The notes: generated by a model not told the origin, from the letters alone. A DNA stretch of 6,669 nt from Lachnospiraceae bacterium UBA7481 (GCA_002478505.1 DLOP01000172.1:1-6669), one strand, 5' to 3'; shown: positions 1 through 6,348, counted from the stretch's first letter. A program made the numbers and translations.

Positions 1-79
1 ATTTTGTAAAATATAAGTGAAAACTTTAGTTAAATTATACTAAAACACATTCTGAATTGTTAGTCTGTTTTCTGGACTT

Positions 80-111
80 AGCAATAAATGCTGAAATGAG
101 AGCAAGAAATG
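80..111 (+). promoter_or_regulatory. Candidate AraC-family operator: two direct half-sites 21 bp apart
   Basis: AGCAATAAATG (80-90) recurs as AGCAAGAAATG (101-111), 10 of 11 bases identical, with starts exactly 21 bp apart. That is two helical turns, so both copies face the same side of the DNA. Tandem direct half-sites about 21 bp apart, with the proximal one touching the -35 region, are the classical layout for AraC-type activators (araI1/araI2). The next elements downstream are a poor -35 region and a perfect TATAAT, as expected of an activator-dependent promoter. That the AraC-family gene at 5412-6341 is the binder is inference. Confidence 0.5.
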
Positions 112-141
112 TAAAGAATAAAATGTGATTTGAAGTATAAT
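112..141 (+). promoter_or_regulatory. Probable importer promoter (perfect -10, weak -35)
   Basis: TATAAT at 136-141 is a perfect sigma-A -10 hexamer. The -35 position (about 112-118, reading TAAAGA or AAAGAA) is far from TTGACA, and there is no extended -10 TG. Transcription would start near 148, giving a leader of about 77 nt. The -10 is also part of an AT-rich inverted repeat, ATAATT-A-AATTAT (137-149). A weak -35 directly behind paired direct repeats suggests activator control. A TATACT at 36-41 is an alternative -10 but has no -35 partner. The rest of 1-79 shows no gene. Confidence 0.5.
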
Positions 142-224
142 TAAATTATGCTATTACGCAAAAGCTGTTTTTTTGTGGATAGCAGTTCAAATTTACTACT
201 AATTAAATAAAAAGGAGGAAGAAA

Positions 225-1667
225 ATGAAAAAGTTAGTAGCTAGTTTATTATGCGCCTGCATGCTTGGTTCTATGCTTGTAGGTTGCAGCGGTAACACAG
301 CAGGCACAGATGCAAACGTTGGCACAGACCCAGGCACAAATCCTGGAGGTGATGGCGGCAGCGACGCAACACAGACTAATATTGCTGTGGATGATGCAGT
401 TGGTACGATTTATGTTTGTTCATTCACGGGCGAGATTCCGGGGATGATTCAGACATATGTTAACGATCATCCGGATTTCAAGTACAACATTGAGATTACG
501 GTAAAGGCTACAGACGGTGGCGCATATGATACATATATGGCTAACGCTCTTTCAGCCGGCGGTGAGACAGCTCCTGATATCTATGCTGCAGAGGCTGCTT
601 TCATTCTTAAGTATTCACAGGGTGACATGGCTGATTTTGCGGCTCCGTATTCATCATTCGGCATCGATGTTGATAAGGAAACAGCAGCAGCTGAAATCGC
701 TCAATATACGATTGACCTTGGATCTAATCCGGCAGGCGAGCTTGTTGCCCTTGGTTATCAGTCAACAGGTGGATGTATGATTTACAGACGTTCCATCGCT
801 AATGATGTATTTGGAACAGATGATCCGGATGAAATCGCTAAGAAGGTTGGCGCTGGTTCAGGCAACTGGGATGCATTCTGGGCTGCAGCTGATGAAGTTC
901 AGGCAAAGGGATATGTAATGGTTTCCGGACAGGGTGACCTTTGGAACGTTGTTGAAAAGTCAGCAGCTACACCTTGGATTGTTGATGGCAAGCTTAACAT
1001 CGACCCTGCTAGAGAAGAGTTCATGGATATCAGCAAGAAGCTTTATGAAGGCGGATACGAAAATGATACAACTGCATGGCAGGATGCATGGTTTGCTGAT
1101 ATGGCAGGCACAGGCGAGAAGCAGGTATTCAGCTTCTTTGGCCCGGCTTGGTTAATCAACTACACACTTGGTCCTAACTGTGGTGGTTCAGCAGTTGGTG
1201 AAGGTACTTATGGTGATTGGGCAGTTTGTCCTTCTCCGGTAGGTTTCTTCTGGGGCGGTACTTGGGTACTTGGTTCTAAGAAGGCTGCTGAGGATCCGGA
1301 TAAGGCTGCAGCAGTTGGTGAAATCATTAGATATATCACACTCGATACATCTGAAGATGGTCTTCAGTACAAGTGGGCTAATGGTATGCTCAACGACAAT
1401 GGTACAAAGGATTCAGTTGCTTCTAACGTAGTTATGGCTAAGTCTAACGGTGAGATGGATTTCTTAGCAGGACAGAATGCATTCGATGTATTTGTTCCGG
1501 CTAATACCTATGCGCGTGGTGATAACCAGTCACAGTATGATGAGAAGATCAATGGTCTTTGGACAGATCAGTGTTCGCTTTATGCACATGGCGAGAAGAC
1601 CAGAGAGGAAGCAATCGCTGACTTCAAGACAAATGTAAGCGAGCAATTAGGCGTTGACGTAGAGTAA
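225..1667 (+). CDS. Extracellular solute-binding lipoprotein of a carbohydrate ABC importer (family 1)
   Basis: This is the sugar-capturing subunit of a carbohydrate (CUT1-type) ABC importer, anchored by lipid to the outer face of the membrane. Residues 1-21 form a lipoprotein signal peptide: basic MKK, a hydrophobic stretch, then lipobox L-V-G-C with the lipidated Cys at 21. A Gly/Thr/Asp-rich low-complexity linker follows (about 22-52), then the binding fold with the typical early APDIY segment (116-120) and aromatic-rich middle and C-terminal parts. At 480 aa it is a normal length for the family. The start is set by AAAGGAGGAA at 211-220, 6 nt before the ATG. Two permease genes follow on the same strand. 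Lysine is written almost only as AAG, a bias fitting high expression and less marked in the neighbours. The sugar cannot be read from the sequence; an oligosaccharide is likely from the family. No truncation is seen. Confidence 0.93.
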   Translation: MKKLVASLLCACMLGSMLVGCSGNTAGTDANVGTDPGTNPGGDGGSDATQTNIAVDDAVGTIYVCSFTGEIPGMIQTYVNDHPDFKYNIEITVKATDGGAYDTYMANALSAGGETAPDIYAAEAAFILKYSQGDMADFAAPYSSFGIDVDKETAAAEIAQYTIDLGSNPAGELVALGYQSTGGCMIYRRSIANDVFGTDDPDEIAKKVGAGSGNWDAFWAAADEVQAKGYVMVSGQGDLWNVVEKSAATPWIVDGKLNIDPAREEFMDISKKLYEGGYENDTTAWQDAWFADMAGTGEKQVFSFFGPAWLINYTLGPNCGGSAVGEGTYGDWAVCPSPVGFFWGGTWVLGSKKAAEDPDKAAAVGEIIRYITLDTSEDGLQYKWANGMLNDNGTKDSVASNVVMAKSNGEMDFLAGQNAFDVFVPANTYARGDNQSQYDEKINGLWTDQCSLYAHGEKTREEAIADFKTNVSEQLGVDVE

Positions 1668-1702
1668 TCATTGATTATAATACATAATGCTTAAATATTA
1701 TG

Positions 1703-1735
1703 CAGGGGTAGGCACTCTGTCTATCCCTGTATTTT
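1703..1735 (+). terminator. Intra-operon hairpin, probable partial terminator/attenuator or mRNA stabiliser
   Basis: CAGGGGTAG (1703-1711) pairs with CTATCCCTG (1721-1729) over 9 bp with one G-U, around a 9-nt loop, and is followed by TATTTT. It lies between the binding-protein stop and the first permease RBS. The T-tract is short and interrupted, so partial read-through is expected. Hairpins here are known in binding-protein-dependent importers to keep the binding protein more abundant than the permeases. A second weaker hairpin, CATAAT/ATTATG (1683-1688 with 1697-1702), competes for the base of this stem. Confidence 0.6.
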
Positions 1736-1758
1736 ATGAAAACTATTAAATGTCTTTT

Positions 1759-1763
1759 GGAGG
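1759..1763 (+). promoter_or_regulatory. RBS that decides the start of the first permease
   Basis: GGAGG lies 7 nt before the ATG at 1771. The more upstream in-frame ATG at 1750 would put this RBS inside the gene and has no RBS of its own, so 1771 is the better start. Confidence 0.85.
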
Positions 1764-1770
1764 TTTTCCT

Positions 1771-2763
1771 ATGAAGAATTCTAAGAAAGCTTATAACTAT
1801 GCCAGATTTGGATATTTCTTTAGTATTCCATTCGTTATCGGATACGTCATTTTCTCATTATATCCAATTCTTTACACTTTTTCCGTCGCTTTTTCAGATT
1901 TAAAGGGTCTTACAACCCGTGAATATAACATTCTTTGGGATGATTTGTTTAAAAATTTCAAGACTATCCTAGGTCTTGCAACTTTTAAAACATCTATCCT
2001 CAATACTATAAAAATATGGATTTTGAACTTCATACCACAGATGTTATTAGCTTTGCTTATTGCATCATGGTTTACTGATAGAAGAAGTAAGATAAAAGGG
2101 CAGGGATTTTTCAAGGTTGTGTTCTATATGCCTAATATTATCACTGCTGCTACTGTTGCAATTTTATTTAATTCATTATTTGGTTATCCAAAGGGACCGG
2201 TTAATGATTTCCTGCTTATGATCGGCGCCGTTGATAAAGATCACTTAATCAACTTTGCACTCAAGAAGACTGCTGCACAGAACATTGTTATCTTCATACA
2301 GACATGGATGTGGTATGGACAGACAGCCATCGTACTTATGTCAGGCATACTTGGTATCAGCCCGGAATTATTCGAGGCAGCCGAAGTTGATGGAGCCAAC
2401 CAGTGGCAGACATTTTGGTTTATCACGATTCCCAATATTAAGACCATCATGTTGTTTACATTGATAACGTCTTTGATCGGTGGTTTGAATATGTTTGATA
2501 TTCCTTACTCATACCTGGCAGGCGGTCCGGATAATGCAACATTGACAGCGGCCGTATTCATCTATAATCAGGCGTTTGCCGGGGCATATATGTATGCCAG
2601 GGCTGCTGCTGCATCGATTATTATGTTTGTTATTATTTGTATCCTTTCCGCTATTACGTTCTATCTTATGAGAGATAAGGAAGCCGCGGCGCTTCGGAAA
2701 ATAGAGAAAGAAGCTCGTAAGAAATTTAAGGCTAAACAGCTTACAGCTGGGAAGGGGGTTTAA
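1771..2763 (+). CDS. Carbohydrate ABC importer permease, MalF/UgpA/LplB type
   Basis: This is the first of two membrane subunits that form the translocation path of the importer. The product has 330 aa, typical for the family, with about six hydrophobic spans and a short lysine-bearing N-terminus before the first span. The cytoplasmic EAA loop that docks the ATPase is canonical: E202-A-A, D-G at 207-208, and ITIP ending at P221. The C-terminus is a lysine-rich cytoplasmic tail. The ATG at 1771 is chosen over the in-frame ATG at 1750 because GGAGG (1759-1763) lies 7 nt before it. It follows the binding-protein gene after about 100 bp containing a hairpin. Only 3 nt separate its stop from the next permease start, so the pair is probably translationally coupled. 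Substrate specificity cannot be assigned. Confidence 0.93.
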   Translation: MKNSKKAYNYARFGYFFSIPFVIGYVIFSLYPILYTFSVAFSDLKGLTTREYNILWDDLFKNFKTILGLATFKTSILNTIKIWILNFIPQMLLALLIASWFTDRRSKIKGQGFFKVVFYMPNIITAATVAILFNSLFGYPKGPVNDFLLMIGAVDKDHLINFALKKTAAQNIVIFIQTWMWYGQTAIVLMSGILGISPELFEAAEVDGANQWQTFWFITIPNIKTIMLFTLITSLIGGLNMFDIPYSYLAGGPDNATLTAAVFIYNQAFAGAYMYARAAAASIIMFVIICILSAITFYLMRDKEAAALRKIEKEARKKFKAKQLTAGKGV

Positions 2764-2766
2764 TCC

Positions 2767-3645
2767 ATGGCAGCGAATAATAAAATGGCAGTTGATATAG
2801 TTGAAAAGAAATCCAACTCGGTTATCATCAAGCATACATTCATATATATAATATGTATTTTCCTGGCTATTCTTAGTATTCTTCCTTTTTGGTTAATGAT
2901 TGTTAATGCCACGAGAAATACAATTCAGATTCAGGCCAACTCGATTTCATTGATTCCGTCCCATTATCTTTCATTTAACTGGAAGGTGTTTAGTGGTAAG
3001 GACTTCAATCCGGGTGTAGGTTTTATTAATTCATTAACCATAGCTGCAGGCGCCACAATACTTGCACTTTACTTCTCGTCACTTACGGCCTATGCGCAGA
3101 TTGCTTATGAGTGGAAGTTAAAGAATGCATTTTTCAGCTTCATCATGGCTGTCATGATGGTTCCCGGACAGGTTACCATGATTGGTTTCTATCAGATGTG
3201 TTTCCGTTTTGGACTGACTAATAATAGGCTGATGCTCATTCTTCCGGCCATTGCAGCGCCATCCATGGTATTCTTTATGAGGCAGTATCTGCAGCCGGCA
3301 TTATCCATGGAAATTGTCCATTCGGCACGGATAGATGGCGCGAAGGAGTTCTTTATATTTAATAAAATAGTTCTTCCTATTATGAAGCCGGCTCTTGCTA
3401 CACAAGCAATTTTCTCATTCGTTGGCAACTGGAACAACCTGTTTACACCGCTTGTTCTTTTGACGCAGCCTAAGAAATATACAATGCCTATCATGGTTAC
3501 ACTTCTTAGAGGTGATATCTATAAGACGGAGCTTGGTTCAATATATCTTGGACTGACACTTACAGTCTTACCGCTTATTGTTGTATATTTAGTTCTTTCC
3601 AGATATATTATCGCAGGTGTAGCACTTGGTTCTGTTAAGGGTTGA
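2767..3645 (+). CDS. Carbohydrate ABC importer permease, MalG/UgpE/YtcP type
   Basis: This is the second membrane subunit of the importer, 292 aa with about six transmembrane spans, the usual size for MalG-type permeases. The EAA loop is present but partly degenerate at its head: residues 185-187 read H-S-A instead of E-A-A, followed by the well-kept R-I-D-G-A (188-192) and ending in IVLP (P204). The C-terminus (AGVALGSVKG) matches the conserved end of this subfamily. The RBS AAGGGGG (2752-2758) lies inside the end of the preceding gene, 8 nt before the ATG, and the stop-to-start gap is 3 nt, so the two permeases are almost certainly co-translated. A strong terminator starts 6 nt after the stop. 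No ATPase gene follows, so the complex must borrow one encoded elsewhere. Confidence 0.93.
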   Translation: MAANNKMAVDIVEKKSNSVIIKHTFIYIICIFLAILSILPFWLMIVNATRNTIQIQANSISLIPSHYLSFNWKVFSGKDFNPGVGFINSLTIAAGATILALYFSSLTAYAQIAYEWKLKNAFFSFIMAVMMVPGQVTMIGFYQMCFRFGLTNNRLMLILPAIAAPSMVFFMRQYLQPALSMEIVHSARIDGAKEFFIFNKIVLPIMKPALATQAIFSFVGNWNNLFTPLVLLTQPKKYTMPIMVTLLRGDIYKTELGSIYLGLTLTVLPLIVVYLVLSRYIIAGVALGSVKG

Positions 3646-3651
3646 TCACAT

Positions 3652-3688
3652 AAAAAAATGCCTCGAGTAAGTTCGAGGCATTTTTTTT
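3652..3688 (+). terminator. Strong rho-independent terminator, nearly symmetric
   Basis: TGCCTCGA (3659-3666) and TCGAGGCA (3673-3680) form a perfect 8-bp GC-rich stem with a 6-nt loop, followed by eight T's (3681-3688). Seven A's precede the stem and pair with the T's, lengthening it to about 15 bp and making the signal potentially bidirectional. It ends the importer operon. Confidence 0.95.
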
Positions 3689-3705
3689 ATGCGCACGTGT
3701 GCATA
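3688..3705. repeat. Short palindrome centred on CACGTG
   Basis: TATGCGCAC is followed without a spacer by GTGTGCATA. The 9-bp arms are complementary apart from one G-T pair, and the centre is CACGTG. It abuts the T-tract of the importer terminator. With no loop it is more likely a protein-binding palindrome or chance than an RNA hairpin. No target gene is obvious. Confidence 0.45.
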
Positions 3706-3785
3706 AGAAATTTCTCTTAGATCGTCCTTTGCGAAGTGAAATTCTGCTGGAAATCTGTGGCGAATTGTGATAAACTGTTTTTGAT

Positions 3786-3858
3786 GGAAGCATAGCTCAG
3801 CTGGGATGAGTGCCCGCCTGACTGGCGGGAGGTCAAGGGTTCGAGTCCCTCTATCCGT
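3786..3858 (+). pseudogene. Degenerate tRNA-Val(GAC)-like sequence, probable tRNA pseudogene
   Basis: The order of tRNA parts is clear: GGAAGCA, T8, A9, D-stem GCTC/GAGT (3795-3798, 3808-3811), a perfect anticodon stem CCCGC/GCGGG (3813-3817, 3825-3829) around loop CTGACTG with anticodon GAC (3820-3822), and a T-arm with TTCGAGT (3840-3846) between AAGGG and CCCTC. The 5' half looks like bacterial tRNA-Val. However, the 3' acceptor strand TATCCGT (3852-3858) does not pair with GGAAGCA: one Watson-Crick and two wobble pairs out of seven. No CCA follows. Position 37 is T rather than a purine, and G38 can pair with C32, closing the loop. I read this as a decayed or recombined tRNA gene; a functional tRNA is unlikely. 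Confidence 0.6.
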
Positions 3859-3948
3859 TCGGCTATGGATTGATCTATGGGGATGTGCGCGTGGAGGTTT
3901 CCGTCTCAGTGTGATAGATTTAAGCAGAAGATATTGGAATATTGGAAA

Positions 3949-3960
3949 GTGACACTATAG
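3949..3960 (+). other. 12-base exact match to the core of the phage SP6 promoter
   Basis: GTGACACTATAG equals the last 12 bases (to the +1 G) of the SP6 RNA polymerase promoter as I remember it. The upstream part of that promoter (ATTTAG) is not conserved here. The same bases could serve as a weak sigma-A -10 (TATAGC, 3956-3961) with TTGGAA (3934-3939) 16 bp upstream as -35. Just upstream, ATATTGGA occurs twice in tandem (3931-3946). A chance match is quite possible. Confidence 0.25.
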
Positions 3961-3990
3961 CCCGACAGAATCAAGATGTCGTGAGAATAA

Positions 3991-4014
3991 AAAGGGGAGC
4001 ATTAGTGCCCCTTT
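3991..4014 (+). terminator. Hairpin before the 4034 gene: weak terminator or leader hairpin
   Basis: AAAGGGG (3991-3997) and CCCCTTT (4008-4014) form a perfect 7-bp stem with a 10-nt loop. Only three T's follow, all inside the stem, then GAAAT, so as a terminator it would be weak. It ends 19 nt before the ATG at 4034, just ahead of a weak RBS, and may instead affect translation or mRNA stability. Confidence 0.45.
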
Positions 4015-4033
4015 GAAATAATAGGAAATAGCA

Positions 4034-4693
4034 ATGAAAAAGTTTATAGAAAAGCCCATTGTAAAAAAAATCATATACTTCTGGGATTATTATAAATGGT
4101 TTGTGATAATCCCGGGCATCTGTATTTTAATTGCTCTGGCATTCCTAAATGATTATATTAGTGAAAACAAACCCAGGCTTCTTGATGTGGTTCTTGTTAA
4201 TACTTCTGATATATCCGTTCCCTTTGTGGAGATAGGTCAGAATTATCCGGTATACAGAGGGTATGCAGAAGGCGAGCTTCCTGTAAAGATAACAGCGAAT
4301 ATTACTTACCCCAGGGTAATGAATGAAGAGATGGCCAGAGATACAGCGCTTGTCAGCAATATTCAGAAGCTTCAGGCCATGTTCCTGTCCGGCAAAATAA
4401 ATGTTATGATTGCGACAGATTATGCCATTCGTGACTTTGCTCTCGACGACGATTTTATTATCCTTACAGATTATTTAGAGCCAGAATTTATAGAAAGGCA
4501 TAAAGAAAGGCTTTTCTATGCCCAAGGAAAAGATGGTCTGGAAAAACCGGTTGGATTTTACCTTGAAGATAATGAAAAGCTTGGTACATTTGATGAAGAT
4601 GAAGTACCGGTGATTGCCATATGTAACTTTTCAGATGAAGTGAAAACAGCAGAATCCATTGAGCTGCTTAAGTGGTTGATGCTTCAGTATTAG
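4034..4693 (+). CDS. Membrane-anchored protein of unknown function
   Basis: I do not recognise a named family. The 219-aa product starts with a lysine-rich segment and a FWDYYKW motif (16-22), then one strongly hydrophobic span (about 23-39). The rest, about 180 residues, is hydrophilic with no further span, so an N-in, C-out single-pass protein is predicted. It has no lipobox cysteine and no evident catalytic motif. A segment around residues 112-180 (SGKINVMIATD onward) has a loose flavour of periplasmic-binding-protein-like proteins, but this is only an impression. The RBS is weak (AGGAAA, 4023-4028, 5 nt before the ATG). It is separated from the importer by a terminator and 388 bp, so it is not in that operon, and its stop codon overlaps that of the convergent yesL-like gene. 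Proteins with this kind of N-terminus are, to my knowledge, common hypotheticals in Lachnospiraceae. Confidence 0.8.
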   Translation: MKKFIEKPIVKKIIYFWDYYKWFVIIPGICILIALAFLNDYISENKPRLLDVVLVNTSDISVPFVEIGQNYPVYRGYAEGELPVKITANITYPRVMNEEMARDTALVSNIQKLQAMFLSGKINVMIATDYAIRDFALDDDFIILTDYLEPEFIERHKERLFYAQGKDGLEKPVGFYLEDNEKLGTFDEDEVPVIAICNFSDEVKTAESIELLKWLMLQY

Positions 4694-5331
4694 ACGGCAT
4701 CTTCCTCATCCATTATCTTATTAAATATTCTTCTGAGTAAAGCGGCGTTGTAATATGTGATGGCAGCGATGCCTATAAATAATAAAATACTAAATACCAT
4801 AATAGTATTCTTTGGTGAATAATCTCCATATATATATAGAATGACCGGTATGGCAATCATAAATATCGTGGTGGGAAAGTTAGAGATAGCAAGCAACACT
4901 GCGTTTTTTATTGTTACAATATTCTTCTGATCAAAAAGTGCAATCTGCGGAAAAGTGTAATTGGATATACATATTATAATGAAAAGAGCAATTGTTAATG
5001 GATATTGTAAGGGCTGATATACAGGATCCAAATATACGAGGGTAACATATGTTCCCGAGATTAATAGTAATACATATATGATCAGTGGTATCCATATTAA
5101 TGTTGATTGTTTGAAGTTGTCTTTAAAGGCCTTTACAAAGGATTTACCTATAAAAGGATCGTCGCCATGAAGCATCTTGAACATCACACTATACATGGCG
5201 GTGAGAGAAGCGCCCATTGTAAATAACGGTATGGAGAATAATAAAAATAACAAATTCAAATACATGAGGTTACATAACAAAGTAAGAAATCTCATTGCAA
5301 AGGAATCCGGAGAGAAAAATTTTCTTAACAT
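4690..5331 (-). CDS. yesL: YesL (DUF624) family integral membrane protein
   Basis: DUF624 proteins are small membrane proteins of unknown biochemical role, usually found beside sugar-binding proteins, LplB/YtcP-type permeases and AraC or two-component regulators in Firmicutes; that is exactly this setting. The 213-aa product has a conserved N-terminal motif (FTMGASLTAMYSVM, 37-50) followed by a Lys/Asp/Phe-rich cytoplasmic stretch with AFKDNFKQ (68-75), both typical of the family. It has about five hydrophobic spans (roughly 20-45, 78-100, 108-128, 148-168, 175-195) and an acidic end (MDEEDAV). AAGGAGG lies at 5344-5338, 6 nt before the ATG. It has its own promoter behind the araC-type gene, so it can be expressed independently. 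The symbol reflects family membership only. A helper role in sugar uptake is inference. Confidence 0.88.
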   Translation of the reverse strand: MLRKFFSPDSFAMRFLTLLCNLMYLNLLFLLFSIPLFTMGASLTAMYSVMFKMLHGDDPFIGKSFVKAFKDNFKQSTLIWIPLIIYVLLLISGTYVTLVYLDPVYQPLQYPLTIALFIIICISNYTFPQIALFDQKNIVTIKNAVLLAISNFPTTIFMIAIPVILYIYGDYSPKNTIMVFSILLFIGIAAITYYNAALLRRIFNKIMDEEDAV

Positions 5332-5372
5332 ACCAGGCCTCCTTAATAATCAAAAATTATCGTAACTACATA

Positions 5373-5402
5373 ATTATACCATTGTTTCATATAAACAGTC
5401 AA
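5373..5402 (-). promoter_or_regulatory. Promoter of the yesL-like gene
   Basis: On the minus strand TTGACT (5402-5397) is followed after 18 bp by TATAAT (5378-5373), preceded by TGG, an extended -10. Start would be near 5366, leaving a leader of about 35 nt before the ATG at 5331. It lies in the 80-bp gap after the AraC-family gene, where no convincing terminator is seen, so yesL may be read both from here and by read-through. Confidence 0.75.
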
Positions 5403-5411
5403 ACTTATATT

Positions 5412-6341
5412 TCAGTGGATTGTTTTGTGGCAGAATTTGTTGCGATATTCTGTAGGAGAACAGCCTGTATATTTTTTAAAGCATCTGCAGAAAGTTGTCA
5501 GATTGTTAAAACCGGTCTGAAATGCAATGTCAGTAATGGGCATGTCCAGAGCAAGCATGGATTGAGCGGTCTGTATCCTTTTGCGGCACAGATAGTTATA
5601 AAAGGTGGTGTGGGTGTGCTGCTTAAATAAACGCGAAAAATGATATTTGGAAAAACCGATATAATTTGCCGCCTGTTCCAGAGTAAGATCCTCCGCATAG
5701 TTGGCGTCAATATACTTAAGGAGATTGGAGAATTTTTCGTAGTGTTCCTTTTGATTGTCTGCAGATATTCTTTCTGCGCGCTCCGCATTTTTATAAAAGT
5801 GGTCGCGCCCTAACATAATCATGGTCTGTAATAACAGCGCATAAATAGAAGCTTCCCAGAAAATGTTATTGGAAAAGTAGATATCTGTCATCTGCATAAA
5901 ATAAGAATATACCTGTTGGTGAATTTCAGAGTGCAGGGTTGCGTTGCACAGATAAGGCTCCGAAAAATCAATATCCGGAGACTTGAACTCCTGAAAGTAA
6001 TTGAATAACTCAATATCGACAAGAAAAATAAAACGAACACCGGGGGAATCGCATATGATCTCATGAAGCATATGCGGAGGGAGGATCAGAATATCCCCTG
6101 CGTTTAGTTCATAGGTCTTATTATTGGCAACAACGGTATACTTATTTTCCGCGCAGATAATGATCTCCATGGCATCGTGATGATGAGCCGCATACCCTTC
6201 GGTCTTGTTATTATAATAAATCCTGATATGTGATTCCGGAACAAACTCCACATATTCCAGTGTCCCGTCAAGCCTTCTTTCCCCTGAGCGCTGCACGGGC
6301 TGTTCATAATAAGCAGGGATTTTTTGGTTTTGTGGTTGCAT
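5412..6341 (-). CDS. AraC-family transcriptional regulator with N-terminal cupin sensor
   Basis: A DNA-binding regulator, probably sugar-responsive, and the likely controller of the importer at 225-3645. From the start used here it has 309 aa, normal for cupin-type AraC proteins. Residues about 35-100 form the ligand-binding cupin, with a histidine run (53-55) and LNAGDILILPPHMLHEI (79-95). The C-terminal third holds two helix-turn-helix motifs: LTLEQAANYIGFSKYHFSRL (219-238) with its recognition helix, and ITDIAFQTGF onward, ending in the AraC signature with KKYTGCSPTEYR (289-300). The frame is open 19 codons upstream to a TTG at 6398, but AAGGAAG (6355-6349) stands 7 nt before the ATG at 6341 and the extra segment has no domain content, so the ATG is chosen. 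Its promoter at 6458-6430 is near consensus. Which sugar it senses is unknown. Confidence 0.92.
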   Translation of the reverse strand: MQPQNQKIPAYYEQPVQRSGERRLDGTLEYVEFVPESHIRIYYNNKTEGYAAHHHDAMEIIICAENKYTVVANNKTYELNAGDILILPPHMLHEIICDSPGVRFIFLVDIELFNYFQEFKSPDIDFSEPYLCNATLHSEIHQQVYSYFMQMTDIYFSNNIFWEASIYALLLQTMIMLGRDHFYKNAERAERISADNQKEHYEKFSNLLKYIDANYAEDLTLEQAANYIGFSKYHFSRLFKQHTHTTFYNYLCRKRIQTAQSMLALDMPITDIAFQTGFNNLTTFCRCFKKYTGCSPTEYRNKFCHKTIH

Positions 6342-6348
6342 ATGGAAA

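Noticed and set aside
1..10. ATTTTGTAAA shared with the minus strand at 6478-6469, both upstream of locus genes
   Set aside because: A 10-mer of almost only A and T in AT-rich intergenic DNA is easily explained by chance.
61..80. AGTC...GACT inverted repeat upstream of the importer
   Set aside because: Only 4 bp per arm with a 9-bp spacer; not distinguishable from chance.
1..224. CcpA cre site upstream of the importer
   Set aside because: I looked for the TGWAANCGNTNWCA pattern and found no acceptable match.
1750..1770. Seven-codon upstream extension of the first permease
   Set aside because: The GGAGG at 1759-1763 lies inside it and serves the ATG at 1771.
3806..3952. Small open frame of 48 codons on the plus strand
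   Set aside because: It runs through the tRNA-like sequence, has no proper RBS (GGG directly abuts the ATG) and an arginine-rich composition expected from reading tRNA-like DNA.
5346..5360. ATAAT/ATTAT repeat after the AraC-family gene as a terminator
   Set aside because: Five A-T pairs with no GC and no T-tract; too weak to terminate.
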